From: Muribaculaceae bacterium
GTDB lineage: Bacteria; Bacteroidota; Bacteroidia; Bacteroidales; Muribaculaceae
Reading direction: 5' to 3'
Assembly: GCA_022510505.1 (NCBI GenBank)
Contig: JAFLTL010000001.1
Span: 62,001 to 126,000 of the forward strand
Length of the DNA: 64,000 nucleotides
Positions 1 through 8,497 of this stretch are shown piece by piece (position 1 is the stretch's first letter; each line of letters opens with the position of its first letter). Below the pieces are notes generated by a model. That model was not told the origin of the DNA. It searched no databases and saw only the letters and a program-made list of their open reading frames with translations. A program made the translations under genes and the position numbers.

Positions 1-207
1 GCGAATTTCAAAGACAGAGTTATTCCTTTCGAGTTCAAGCAACTGATTGGGAAGTCGTCCGTTCTCAAACTGACTGAGTGTGACATATAGGACTATCTTG
101 TCGGGAATTACCTTTCCATTCAGCAATGACTTAATTGCTCCGGTGGCAAAATCAATAGCTGCAGGGAAAGAAGTCAGAGATACTATGATTTTACGATGTT
201 TTTTCAT
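1..207 (-). CDS. Glycosyltransferase-like protein, N-terminal fragment
   Basis: The reverse strand reads from an ATG at 207 without a stop to the window edge, giving the first 69 residues of a longer protein. It opens MKKHRKIIVSLTSFPAAI and continues with a SLLNG...PDKIVLYV stretch. This resembles the start of capsule or LPS glycosyltransferase-like proteins, where 'KIIVSLTSFP' is the first beta strand of the nucleotide-sugar fold. No catalytic motif is visible because the gene is cut. A -7 type box (TATATTTG, reverse strand, 215-222) lies just upstream. The family call is from the N-terminus only. Confidence 0.5.
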   Translation of the reverse strand, partial: MKKHRKIIVSLTSFPAAIDFATGAIKSLLNGKVIPDKIVLYVTLSQFENGRLPNQLLELERNNSVFEIR

Positions 208-214
208 TCTTGTA

Positions 215-222
215 CAAATATA
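215..222 (-). promoter_or_regulatory. -7 box of the glycosyltransferase-like gene
   Basis: The reverse strand reads TATATTTG, an exact match to the Bacteroidetes -7 consensus TAnnTTTG, 7 bases before the ATG at 207. No good -33 TTTG partner was found. Confidence 0.4.
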
Positions 223-293
223 GAAAAAACGGAATAATTGAGAGCGGATTAATCCTGACCGGAAAGGAAAAATGGAATGCTTTTTTAAATCAG

Positions 294-324
294 TTGGTAG
301 ATATTCCAAAAAAACTTATCTTTG
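294..324 (+). promoter_or_regulatory. Promoter of tRNA-Ser
   Basis: TTG at 294-296 and TATCTTTG at 317-324 are separated by 20 bases. This fits the Bacteroidetes -33/-7 promoter. The -7 box ends 20 bases before the mature tRNA 5' end. Confidence 0.6.
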
Positions 325-344
325 CACCGTCAAAATGACTGAAA

Positions 345-432
345 GGAAAGATGCCGGAGTGGTCGATCGGGGCGGTCTCGAAAACCGTTGTACCCTTTTC
401 GGGTACCCAGGGTTCGAATCCCTGTCTTTCCG
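345..432 (+). tRNA. tRNA-Ser (anticodon CGA)
   Basis: Acceptor strands GGAAAGA (345-351) and TCTTTCC (425-431) pair perfectly and are followed by discriminator G432. The anticodon loop reads CTCGAAA, giving anticodon CGA, which decodes UCG. The T loop GGTTCGAATCC is canonical. A long variable arm with a GTACCC/GGGTAC stem marks it as class II serine tRNA. The 3' CCA is not encoded in full, as is common in Bacteroidetes. Confidence 0.95.
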
Positions 433-434
433 CA

Positions 435-463
435 AAAAAGCGAAGTTCATCTTCGCTTTTTTT
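435..463 (+). terminator. Intrinsic terminator after tRNA-Ser
   Basis: AAAAGCGAAG (436-445) pairs with CTTCGCTTTT (451-460) around a five-base loop and runs into further T residues. It starts three bases after the tRNA. Confidence 0.85.
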
Positions 464-572
464 GTTAAAGGGATGGCAATTACAGTTTACAATTTTAGTT
501 AAAGGAGAGAAGCTTATATTTTTAGAATTAGGATTTTTTGTGTATTTTAGAGGCAAATAAATTAATAGTTAT

Positions 573-1703
573 ATGAAACGAGCTTTATTATTCTGTTTTT
601 TGCCAATTATGCTGATGGGATGTATGAAGAAAGAGGAGTCGAAATTGAGGATGGTTGTTGGTACCTACACCAACAGCGATTCGAAAGGGGTTTATTCCTA
701 TAGTGTAAGTGAAGATTTCAGTGAGTTTAAACTTTTAGATACCTGTAGAATTGATAATCCTTCTTATCTGACTCTCTCGGAAGATGGGAGCAGAATTTAC
801 GCAGTCAGTGAGATGTCGGATTCGAGCGCTTCTGTGTATGCAATAGCATTTGACGCATCGAACGGTAAGTTTAAGGTTTTAAACAATCAGATGACCGAGG
901 GTACTGACCCATGTTATGTTTCGACAAATGGTTCGGTTGTCGTGACTGCAAATTACGGTGGTTCATTGAGCGTTTTTCCTATACAACCGGATGGTAGTTT
1001 AAAACCTATGTCCCAGTTTTTTGAAGGGAGTATAGGTGGCCCTGACACTTTAAGACAGATAAAGCCTCATGTACATTGCGTTGCATTCTCGCGAGACAAC
1101 AGTAAACTATGGGTCAGTGATTTCAGTGCTGACCGTTTAATAGCATTTGATATTGTCGGAGAGGGTGATAGTATAATTCCTGTTGTTGCCGATGATGGAG
1201 AGCATTGGGCGGTTGTTGTAGGAGAGGACGATGGCCCTCGACATATTGTTTTTTCCAATGACGGTAAATTCGCTTATTCTATCGGAGAGCTGTCGGGTGC
1301 AGTAACAGTTTATGATGTTAATGATGGTTTACTCTCTGTAATTCAGAGAATTCAGGCCGATGAACACAATGCGAGAGCATCGGCCGACATCAAAATTTCA
1401 AAGGATGGTAGTACTCTATATGCGTCAGTCAGACGTAAGAACGACGGCATTGCAGTATTCCGGATTGACGAATCGACGGGACTCTTGTCTAAATTAGATT
1501 ATACCATGACGGGTGAACATCCCCGAAACTTCAATATCAGTCCCGATGGAAAATATTTGCTATGCGCATGTCGTGACTCTGATGTTATAGAAGTTTTTGA
1601 AATAGAACAGAATGGAAATATGAAGGGAACCTTGAAGTCTACAGGAATAAAGCTCAACGTTCCGCGTCCTGTTTGTATTGTTTTTACGGAGGATGGAGAA
1701 TAA
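573..1703 (+). CDS. Lactonase-family beta-propeller lipoprotein
   Basis: This 376-residue protein belongs to the seven-bladed beta-propeller lactonase family that includes 6-phosphogluconolactonase YbhE/Pgl. It begins with a lipoprotein signal (MKRALLFCFLPIMLMGC, lipidated Cys17), so it is exported to the envelope rather than cytosolic, and KKEE follows the cysteine closely. Family hallmarks are the VVGTYTNSDSKGVYSY opening and repeated blade motifs such as SxDGSxxYAxS and 'HPRNFNISPDGKYLL'. A cytosolic phosphogluconolactonase role is unlikely because of the signal. Its stop overlaps the start of the downstream sugar kinase by 11 bases, so it is probably co-transcribed with the GalNAc genes. 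The true substrate is unknown. Confidence 0.8.
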   Translation: MKRALLFCFLPIMLMGCMKKEESKLRMVVGTYTNSDSKGVYSYSVSEDFSEFKLLDTCRIDNPSYLTLSEDGSRIYAVSEMSDSSASVYAIAFDASNGKFKVLNNQMTEGTDPCYVSTNGSVVVTANYGGSLSVFPIQPDGSLKPMSQFFEGSIGGPDTLRQIKPHVHCVAFSRDNSKLWVSDFSADRLIAFDIVGEGDSIIPVVADDGEHWAVVVGEDDGPRHIVFSNDGKFAYSIGELSGAVTVYDVNDGLLSVIQRIQADEHNARASADIKISKDGSTLYASVRRKNDGIAVFRIDESTGLLSKLDYTMTGEHPRNFNISPDGKYLLCACRDSDVIEVFEIEQNGNMKGTLKSTGIKLNVPRPVCIVFTEDGE

Positions 1704-2781
1704 TTTGATCAATATTGTCAATAAATTTTCAATTGAAGAGACTCCTTTATTCGTTGAGTCTCATGGCAATGGAAACATAAACGAGACTTATAAAGTCTTG
1801 ACGAATGTTCAAGACCGTTCCTATATACTTCAACGGAAGAACGCTTTGATCTTCAAGAATATTCCTCGAATGATGCAGAATATTAAGAGTGTCACTGAGC
1901 ATATTCTGGATAAAAGTGAGAACGACGCAGTATTTCCTATTGATAATCTGAAGATTTATGATTGTAGAGATGGGAAGCCATTCGTTATGGATAATGGTGA
2001 ATTCTGGGTTCTAACGAATTATATTCCATACTCCATTACATTTGAAAAAGCAGAAAATCACGCACTTGCCCAAAAGGCCGGAAAGGGTATAGGAAAATTT
2101 CATAGTTTATTGTCGGATTTCCAGGGAGAGCTTTATCAGACGATAAAAGGATTTCATGATTTGGGGTATCGTTTCAAACAATGGGACGAATGCATAAAGA
2201 AGGACAAGGCCGAACGCCTTGTCTCCGTGAAAGAAGAGGTTGAGAAACTTAACAAACGTAGAAATGTGATTGCGCGCTTTAATAAAATGATAGAGAGCGG
2301 ATTCTTACCAAAGCGAGTAACTCACAATGATACTAAGATTGGAAATGTTTTGTTTAACAATAGTAATGAAGTGATTTGTGTGATAGATTTTGACACGGTC
2401 ATGACAAGCACTTGGATAAACGATTTCGGTGATGCAATCAGAACTTTTACTTGTACGGCCTCAGAAAATGAAAAAGATTTGGAAAAAGTGTTATTTGATC
2501 CTGAAATGTTTAAAGCCTACACTGAGGGCTATCTATCGGAAGTAAAAGATGCACTAAGTCAAACAGAAAAAGAAAATCTATACTTTGCCGGGATATTCAT
2601 AACCTTTGAGCAGGCATTAAGATTCTTAATGGACTATATAGACGGAGACACCTACTATAAAATTGACTATCCTGAACACAATTTAGTTAGAGCACGGAAT
2701 CAAATTAAACTTTTGGAAGAACTTGAGCGTAATGAATGTTTAATGAGAGAAGTTATTGAAAATAAACTAAATAATATATGA
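1693..2781 (+). CDS. APH-family sugar kinase, N-acetylhexosamine 1-kinase (NahK)-like
   Basis: This 362-residue cytosolic kinase of the aminoglycoside/choline phosphotransferase fold has the Brenner motif HND (His211-Asp213) in RVTHNDTKIGNVLF and the metal-binding VIDFDTV motif. It is followed by NDFGDAIRT, the arrangement found in N-acetylhexosamine 1-kinases, which phosphorylate GalNAc or GlcNAc at C1. I take ATG 1693, directly after GGAGG (1688-1692), rather than a TTG 15 bases earlier. It overlaps the lactonase gene by 11 bases and shares ATGA with the following GH109 gene, which makes a hexosamine substrate likely. The exact sugar is inferred from context. Confidence 0.75.
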   Translation: MENNLINIVNKFSIEETPLFVESHGNGNINETYKVLTNVQDRSYILQRKNALIFKNIPRMMQNIKSVTEHILDKSENDAVFPIDNLKIYDCRDGKPFVMDNGEFWVLTNYIPYSITFEKAENHALAQKAGKGIGKFHSLLSDFQGELYQTIKGFHDLGYRFKQWDECIKKDKAERLVSVKEEVEKLNKRRNVIARFNKMIESGFLPKRVTHNDTKIGNVLFNNSNEVICVIDFDTVMTSTWINDFGDAIRTFTCTASENEKDLEKVLFDPEMFKAYTEGYLSEVKDALSQTEKENLYFAGIFITFEQALRFLMDYIDGDTYYKIDYPEHNLVRARNQIKLLEELERNECLMREVIENKLNNI

Positions 2782-4181
2782 AACTTAAAGCTTTTATTAA
2801 TTATGTTATACTCGCATCGGTTGTTTCGGCATGTCATTCAGGCGATTCAAAATCGTCGATTCAACCGATAAAGACCGAGATTCCTCCTCGTCCCGAAGGA
2901 ACTACTGATTTAATTGGTTTTGCTTCAGAACCTATCGAAACGGTTGGTGTTGGCTTTGTTGGATTGGGGATGAGAGGTTCGGATGCTGTAATCAGATATC
3001 TTAGTGTTCCCGGGAGTAAGATAGTAGCCTTATGCGACATAGAAAAAAATCGGGTTAATGAGGTTCAGAAAGAGTTGAATGAGAAAGCGCCAGATTTAAC
3101 CCCTGCAACCTATTCAGGAGAGATGGAATCCTGGAAAGGGCTTTGTGAAAATCCCGATGTGGACTTAGTTTATATAGCAACCGACTGGAAGAACCATGCT
3201 CCTATAGCATTGTATGCAATGGAACAAGGGAAACATGTTGCAATAGAGGTTCCGGCGGCTTTGACGCTGGAAGAAATATGGTCCTTGGTGAACAAAGCGG
3301 AAGAAAAACGATTACATTGCATGATGCTAGAGAACTGTGTATATGACGATTTCGAAATGAACACACTAAATATGGCTCAAAAAGGGTTGTTCGGAGAAGT
3401 CCTCCATGTAGAAGGAAGTTATATTCACAATCTCTCAGATTTCTGGGACGAATATTGGAATGACTGGAGAATGGACTATAATAGCAAAAACAGGGGAGAC
3501 GTTTATCCGACACATGGAACAGGACCGGCTTGTCAATTGCTTGATATGCATAGAGGAGACAAGATGAACACTTTGGTTGCGATGGATACCAAGTCGGTTG
3601 GTGCAAAAGACTGGCTAGAGAAACACCGTGGAGAACGCCCAGAAGAATTTGCCAACGGAGACCATACAATGACAATGATCAGAACAGAAAATGGGAAGAC
3701 AATCCATATTCAGCATGACGTTGTCAATCCAAGACCCTATACACGAATGTATCAGTTAACAGGAACTAAAGGTTTTGCAAACAAATATCCCAATCAGGGC
3801 TATGCTTTTGAACCCGAACAATTCGCAAACGATTCCCTACCATCCTATGAGAACCTTAGTGCACACCGATATTTAAGTGATGAACAGAAAGACGAATTAA
3901 CTAAATTGTATCAGCATCCGATTCTGAAAGAGGTGGGCGGCATAGCGAAACAAGTTGGAGGGCATGGGGGAATGGATTATATCATGGATTACCGATTGAT
4001 ATATTGCCTGAACAATGGATTACCATTAGACATGGATGTCTATGATCTTGCGGAGTGGTGTTCTTTGGCTCCATTGTCGGCGATTTCTATAGAAAACGGT
4101 TCTGCTCCAGTTGAGGTTCCTGATTTCACTCGAGGTTCTTGGAATAAACAGAAAGGTTACCGTCATGCTTTTAAACAATGA
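2778..4181 (+). CDS. GH109 alpha-N-acetylgalactosaminidase, lipoprotein
   Basis: This 467-residue protein carries a lipoprotein signal ending in VVSAC (Cys19) and then a Gfo/Idh/MocA NAD-binding domain starting GFVGLGMRGS. The sequence follows family GH109: LVYIATDWKNHAPIALYAM, GKHVAIEVPAA, HCMMLENCVYD, FGEVLHVEGSYIHNL, THGTGPACQLL and GLPLDMDVYDLAEW. GH109 enzymes remove terminal alpha-GalNAc by an NAD-dependent mechanism, for example from A-antigen or mucin O-glycans. It overlaps the kinase gene by four bases (ATGA) and ends 19 bases before the transporter. A member with a different sugar specificity cannot be excluded. Confidence 0.87.
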   Translation: MKLKAFINYVILASVVSACHSGDSKSSIQPIKTEIPPRPEGTTDLIGFASEPIETVGVGFVGLGMRGSDAVIRYLSVPGSKIVALCDIEKNRVNEVQKELNEKAPDLTPATYSGEMESWKGLCENPDVDLVYIATDWKNHAPIALYAMEQGKHVAIEVPAALTLEEIWSLVNKAEEKRLHCMMLENCVYDDFEMNTLNMAQKGLFGEVLHVEGSYIHNLSDFWDEYWNDWRMDYNSKNRGDVYPTHGTGPACQLLDMHRGDKMNTLVAMDTKSVGAKDWLEKHRGERPEEFANGDHTMTMIRTENGKTIHIQHDVVNPRPYTRMYQLTGTKGFANKYPNQGYAFEPEQFANDSLPSYENLSAHRYLSDEQKDELTKLYQHPILKEVGGIAKQVGGHGGMDYIMDYRLIYCLNNGLPLDMDVYDLAEWCSLAPLSAISIENGSAPVEVPDFTRGSWNKQKGYRHAFKQ

Positions 4182-4200
4182 CATCTGAAGTAGTTTTATC

Positions 4201-5406
4201 ATGAAGAAGTTCAAGGTCAATTTACTGTTGTTAATAATTATTGCGATAATTCTAGGAATAGTCGCCGGATTATTTTTCCCTACTTGGTTAACGCGATGTT
4301 TTGCCACTTTCAACAGTTTGTTCAGCAACTTCCTGAACTTCACTATTCCCTTGATAATCGCAGGTTTCGTTGCCCCAGCCATAGCCGACATTGGTAAGGG
4401 TGCCGGAAAAATGTTGGTTCTGACATTATTTCTTGCCTATGCAGCAACTATATTGGCCGGATTTTTCAGTTACTTAACAAGTATCAGTTTTTTTCCAACA
4501 TTTCTGACAGATTCGAGAACTTCGTTACAGGAAACGACAGAAGTTTTACTGAATCCTTATTTCACCATACCAATGCCTCCGGTTTTTGATATAATGACAT
4601 CATTGATACTTGCATTTGTTGTTGGTATAGGTTTGACAGCTACCGACAAAGGAGGTAACTATCTGAAATCTATTTTGAATGAGTTTCGTGAAATTATGTC
4701 TTGGGTGATCGGTAGAATAATAGTTCCTCTGCTGCCATTCTATATTTTCGGGATATTCCTGACCCTGACTGTAAAAGGAGAGATTGGCCCGGTTCTTTCG
4801 ACCTTTTACAAAGTCATTATAATTATTTTTGCCATGCACATCATTTGGCTGTTAATTCTTTTCATTATCGGGGCATTATTTTCAAGAAAGGAAAAGAATC
4901 CCTTTAAGTTGCTTTGGACCATGATGCCAGCTTATTTTACTGCTTTAGGAACTCAATCATCGGCGGCTACTATTCCCGTGACATTAAAACAGACGATCAG
5001 GCTAGGGGTTAGCGAAGATGTTGCATCGTTTACTGTTCCTTTATGTGCCACTATAGATTTGTCGGGAAGTGCTCTCAAAATAGTAGCATGTTCCCTGGCA
5101 ATTATGATTACTGGTGGAATGACATATGATTTGTCATTGTTCAGTTATTTTATCGCCATGACGGGCATAACACTTGTTGCAGCTCCCGGTGTTCCGGGAG
5201 GTGCCATCATGGCGGCTCTGGGATTATTGACATCCATTCTCGGATTCACCGATGCTGACTGTGCCCTTATGATTGCACTATATATCGCGATGGATAGTTT
5301 TGGTACTGCATGCAATGTGACGGGTGACGGAGCACTTGCCCTGATTGTTGATAGATATTTCGGCAAGAGTGCTGAAAGAGAGACAATCGGATTGCAGGGA
5401 AAATAA
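4201..5406 (+). CDS. Dicarboxylate/amino acid:cation symporter (DAACS) family transporter
   Basis: A 401-residue inner-membrane protein with about eight hydrophobic segments and the two re-entrant-loop signatures of the GltP/SstT fold: QSSAATIPVT (HP1) and APGVPGGAIMAA (HP2). The usual NMDGT is DLSGS here. In the last helix the motif is MDSFGTACNVTGD. By alignment to archaeal GltPh, the substrate carboxylate-binding Asp, Thr and Asn are kept, but the arginine that holds an acidic side chain is Gly368. A neutral amino acid or another small substrate is therefore more likely than glutamate or aspartate. It closes the GalNAc cluster. Confidence 0.82.
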   Translation: MKKFKVNLLLLIIIAIILGIVAGLFFPTWLTRCFATFNSLFSNFLNFTIPLIIAGFVAPAIADIGKGAGKMLVLTLFLAYAATILAGFFSYLTSISFFPTFLTDSRTSLQETTEVLLNPYFTIPMPPVFDIMTSLILAFVVGIGLTATDKGGNYLKSILNEFREIMSWVIGRIIVPLLPFYIFGIFLTLTVKGEIGPVLSTFYKVIIIIFAMHIIWLLILFIIGALFSRKEKNPFKLLWTMMPAYFTALGTQSSAATIPVTLKQTIRLGVSEDVASFTVPLCATIDLSGSALKIVACSLAIMITGGMTYDLSLFSYFIAMTGITLVAAPGVPGGAIMAALGLLTSILGFTDADCALMIALYIAMDSFGTACNVTGDGALALIVDRYFGKSAERETIGLQGK

Positions 5407-5407
5407 T

Positions 5408-5415
5408 TATCTTTG
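5408..5415 (+). promoter_or_regulatory. -7 box of guaA
   Basis: TATCTTTG lies 25 bases upstream of the guaA ATG, immediately after the transporter stop. No -33 element with normal spacing was seen. Confidence 0.5.
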
Positions 5416-5440
5416 CAGTGATATTCTTGAATGACAGTTT

Positions 5441-6958
5441 ATGGAAAAAATTATCATCCTCGATTTCGGTTCTCAAACGACACAACTTATAGCCAGAAGG
5501 CTCAGAGAACTAAACGTTTACTGTGAAATATTACCTTTTAACAAGTTTCCTGAGAAGGATTCAGAAGTGATTGGTGTAATTCTTTCGGGAAGTCCATTTT
5601 CGGTGTATGACGAGAAAGCGTTTAAGACCAATTTGGACAAGTTGCAAGAGTTGCCCAAACTTGGTATCTGCTATGGAGCGCAATTCATGGCCAAAGAATG
5701 GGGAGGAAAAGTGGAACCTGCTCCTTCACGTGAATATGGCAGAGCCAGACTGACATTTATCGATAAGGATGATGTGTTGTTTACGAATGTAGATCTTGAT
5801 TCTCAGGTGTGGATGAGTCATGGCGACACAATCACCGAATTACCTTTAGGCTGGAAGATATCGGCATCAACGGCTGACGTAAAAGTTGCTGCATATAGAG
5901 TCGAAGAGAAACATATATGGGGTGTTCAATTTCACCCCGAGGTCTATCATTCTGAATGTGGAACGAAAATCCTTGAGAATTTTGTAAAGAAAATTTGTAG
6001 AGCAAAATGTGATTGGAATGCTGAATCGTTCATAGAGAGTACGGTTAAAGACCTTAAAAAGACTCTTGGAGAGGACAGTGTCGTATTAGGATTGAGTGGA
6101 GGGGTTGATTCGTCGGTAGCTGCCATGTTGCTTAACAGGGCTATCGGAAAGCGCTTGACATGTATTTTCGTTGACACCGGTCTTCTAAGGAAGAACGAAT
6201 TCAATGATGTGATGAAGGCCTATCGTGGGTTAGGCTTAAATGTCATAGGAGTAGATGCATCCAATAAATTCTTTTCAGAACTCAAGGGGGTTGAAGATCC
6301 TGAAAAAAAGAGAAAGATCATTGGTAAAGGTTTTATAGACGTTTTTGAAGAAGAGTCAAAAAAACTTGAAGGAGTCAAATGGCTTGCACAAGGGACAATT
6401 TATCCAGATTGCATAGAATCTTTGTCAATAACCGGCACGACCATCAAAAGTCATCACAATGTCGGTGGTTTACCTGAGAAGCTTAACTTAAAACTTTGTG
6501 AGCCTTTGCGATTGCTTTTCAAGGATGAAGTGAGAGCAGTTGGTAAACTTCTTGGGATGCCCGACAAACTACTGAAGCGTCATCCTTTCCCAGGACCCGG
6601 ATTGGCTGTCAGAATTTTGGGAGACATAACGCCCGAAAAAGTTGCTATTTTGCAAGATGCCGATGATATATTCATCAGTTCCTTAAGAGAATGGAACTTA
6701 TATGACAAAGTTTGGCAAGCGGGAGCAATTCTTCTTCCAGTCAAGACTGTAGGTGTTATGGGGGATGAGAGAACCTACGAAAGGGCAGTGGTGCTTAGGG
6801 CTGTGACTTCGACCGATGCCATGACGGCAGATTGGGCTCATTTACCTTTTGAATTCCTTGCTAAAGTATCCAATGAAATTATCAATAAAGTAAAGGGTAT
6901 CAACAGGGTAGCCTATGATATTTCATCTAAGCCACCATCGACTATTGAATGGGAATGA
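5441..6958 (+). CDS. guaA: GMP synthase (glutamine-hydrolysing)
   Basis: Converts XMP, ATP and glutamine to GMP in the cytosol. The 505-residue protein has a class I glutamine amidotransferase domain with Cys77 in LGICYGAQ and His165/Glu167 in VQFHPE. The ATP-pyrophosphatase domain has the PP-loop GLSGGVDSS near residue 217, and the C-terminal dimerisation domain includes [11 protein letters not shown] and ends KPPSTIEWE. Its own -7 box precedes it, and a bidirectional terminator separates it from convergent gdhA. Another purine gene, guaB, lies 3.4 kb downstream but is not in the same operon. Confidence 0.97.
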   Translation: MEKIIILDFGSQTTQLIARRLRELNVYCEILPFNKFPEKDSEVIGVILSGSPFSVYDEKAFKTNLDKLQELPKLGICYGAQFMAKEWGGKVEPAPSREYGRARLTFIDKDDVLFTNVDLDSQVWMSHGDTITELPLGWKISASTADVKVAAYRVEEKHIWGVQFHPEVYHSECGTKILENFVKKICRAKCDWNAESFIESTVKDLKKTLGEDSVVLGLSGGVDSSVAAMLLNRAIGKRLTCIFVDTGLLRKNEFNDVMKAYRGLGLNVIGVDASNKFFSELKGVEDPEKKRKIIGKGFIDVFEEESKKLEGVKWLAQGTIYPDCIESLSITGTTIKSHHNVGGLPEKLNLKLCEPLRLLFKDEVRAVGKLLGMPDKLLKRHPFPGPGLAVRILGDITPEKVAILQDADDIFISSLREWNLYDKVWQAGAILLPVKTVGVMGDERTYERAVVLRAVTSTDAMTADWAHLPFEFLAKVSNEIINKVKGINRVAYDISSKPPSTIEWE

Positions 6959-6967
6959 AAATAACAT

Positions 6968-7000
6968 AAAAAAGCCCAGCTTTCAAAGCCGGGCTTTTTT
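6968..7000. terminator. Bidirectional terminator between guaA and gdhA
   Basis: An A-rich tract and AAGCCC pair with GGGCTTTTTT across an AGCTTTCAAAGC centre. Runs of A and T on the two sides allow termination in both directions, which suits the convergent genes. Confidence 0.85.
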
Positions 7001-7016
7001 ATGGGTAATATAGGAA

Positions 7017-8354
7017 TTAAATAACACCTTGTTCCATCATAGCATTAGCTACTTTCATGAAACCGGCAATGTTGGCGCCTTTCATGTAGTTCAGATATCC
7101 ATCGGATTCCATGCCGTATTTTTCACACTGCTCGTGGATGGACTTCATGATTTGATGAAGCTTCTGGTCGACTTCTTCGGCAGTCCATTGCATGTGCATT
7201 GCATTCTGGCTCATTTCGAGTCCTGAAGTTGCGACTCCACCTGCATTTACGGCTTTACCAGGTCCGTAAGGAATGCGAGCAGCGATAAATGTGTCGATAG
7301 CATCTGGGTTACATCCCATATTAGACACTTCTGCAACGAGTAATACTCCGTTTTCTACGAGTTTTTTGGCATCTTCGCCATTAACCTCATTCTGTGTTGC
7401 ACAAGGCAGAGCGATATCAACCTTCTGTTCCCATGGTTTCTTTCCGGGGAAGAAAGTTGCTTCAGGATATTTTTCAGCATAGGGAGCCACAATGTCTTCA
7501 CCGGAAGCGCGAAGTTCGAGCATATAATCGATTTTTTCTCCGGAAATGCCTTTAGGATCATACACATATCCGTCGGGTCCTGATATTGTTACAACCTTTG
7601 CTCCGAGTTCAGTTGCTTTGAGTGTTGCGCCCCAAGCAACATTACCGAATCCTGAGACTGCGATTGTTTTTCCTTTGATATCTTGGTTCATTCGGGCAAG
7701 CATGCTTTGAACGAAATAAAGTGCTCCGAAACCGGTAGCCTCGGGTCTAATGAGTGAACCACCGAAATCGAGTCCTTTTCCCGTCATAGATCCGTCGTGT
7801 TTATTGACGAGTTTCTTGTACATTCCATACATATAGCCGACTTCACGACCACCAACTCCGATATCGCCTGCGGGCACGTCACGGTCGGGACCAATGTTTT
7901 TCCAAAGGTTCAGCATGAAAGCCTGACAGAACCGCATTATTTCTCGATCACTTTTGCCGCGAGGAGAAAAATCGCTTCCGCCTTTAGCTCCACCCATAGG
8001 AAGCGTTGTCAATGCATTTTTAAAAGTCTGCTCAAATCCCAGGAACTTCAGGATTGAGAGATTTACGGAAGCATGGAAACGAATCCCTCCCTTATAGGGT
8101 CCAATGGCGTTGTTGAACTGAACGCGGTAGCCGATGTTGTTTTGTACCTCGCCCTTATCGTCGAGCCATGTGACTCGGAAAGTAACGATACGGTCAGGTT
8201 CAACCATGCGTTCAATAATTTTGTTTCTTGCAAATTCAGGATGACGGTCATAGACGTCGCCTACAGAAAGAAGTACCTCACGCACAGCCTGAAGGTATTC
8301 TTTTTCACCTGGGTGTTTAGCCTCAAGGTCACTGATAATTTTGTCGATTTCCAT
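7017..8354 (-). CDS. gdhA: NADP-specific glutamate dehydrogenase
   Basis: Assimilates ammonium by reductive amination of 2-oxoglutarate. The 445-residue length is that of the hexameric bacterial NADP enzyme. Visible motifs are the substrate and catalytic segment PMGGAKGGSDF, GPDRDVPAGDIGVGGREVGYM, and the Rossmann loop VSGFGNVAWG. The end ANAMMEQGVI is typical. It is monocistronic, convergent with guaA and divergent from mutL, with a promoter that overlaps that of mutL. Confidence 0.97.
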   Translation of the reverse strand: MEIDKIISDLEAKHPGEKEYLQAVREVLLSVGDVYDRHPEFARNKIIERMVEPDRIVTFRVTWLDDKGEVQNNIGYRVQFNNAIGPYKGGIRFHASVNLSILKFLGFEQTFKNALTTLPMGGAKGGSDFSPRGKSDREIMRFCQAFMLNLWKNIGPDRDVPAGDIGVGGREVGYMYGMYKKLVNKHDGSMTGKGLDFGGSLIRPEATGFGALYFVQSMLARMNQDIKGKTIAVSGFGNVAWGATLKATELGAKVVTISGPDGYVYDPKGISGEKIDYMLELRASGEDIVAPYAEKYPEATFFPGKKPWEQKVDIALPCATQNEVNGEDAKKLVENGVLLVAEVSNMGCNPDAIDTFIAARIPYGPGKAVNAGGVATSGLEMSQNAMHMQWTAEEVDQKLHQIMKSIHEQCEKYGMESDGYLNYMKGANIAGFMKVANAMMEQGVI

Positions 8355-8402
8355 TTCAAATGGTATTTAGTTTCATGGTAAAATTACTCGGATGAGATTG
8401 CA

Positions 8403-8430
8403 CAAAGATAACAACTTTTTTGATGTCAAA
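8403..8430 (-). promoter_or_regulatory. gdhA promoter
   Basis: On the reverse strand TTTG (8430-8427) is followed after 16 bases by TATCTTTG (8410-8403), 48 bases before the gdhA ATG. The spacing is a few bases short of the usual 19-20. Confidence 0.55.
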
Positions 8431-8447
8431 GGATTTTCTTAACTTTG
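8419..8447 (+). promoter_or_regulatory. mutL promoter
   Basis: TTTG (8419-8422) and TAACTTTG (8440-8447) lie 17 bases apart. This element interlocks with the reverse gdhA promoter. It also argues against a mutL start at 8420, which would lie inside the promoter. Confidence 0.55.
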
Positions 8448-8497
8448 TTGTAGAAGATTTTTTAGAAAAAATCGGAAACAACCAAGAGTGTTTTTTA

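Noticed and set aside
290-556. Reverse and forward reading frames across the tRNA-Ser
   Set aside because: They run through a clear tRNA and its terminator and show no protein family features.
8420-8497. Longer N-terminus for MutL from ATG 8420
   Set aside because: The extra 26 residues precede the conserved MutL start and ATG 8420 lies inside the -33/-7 promoter.
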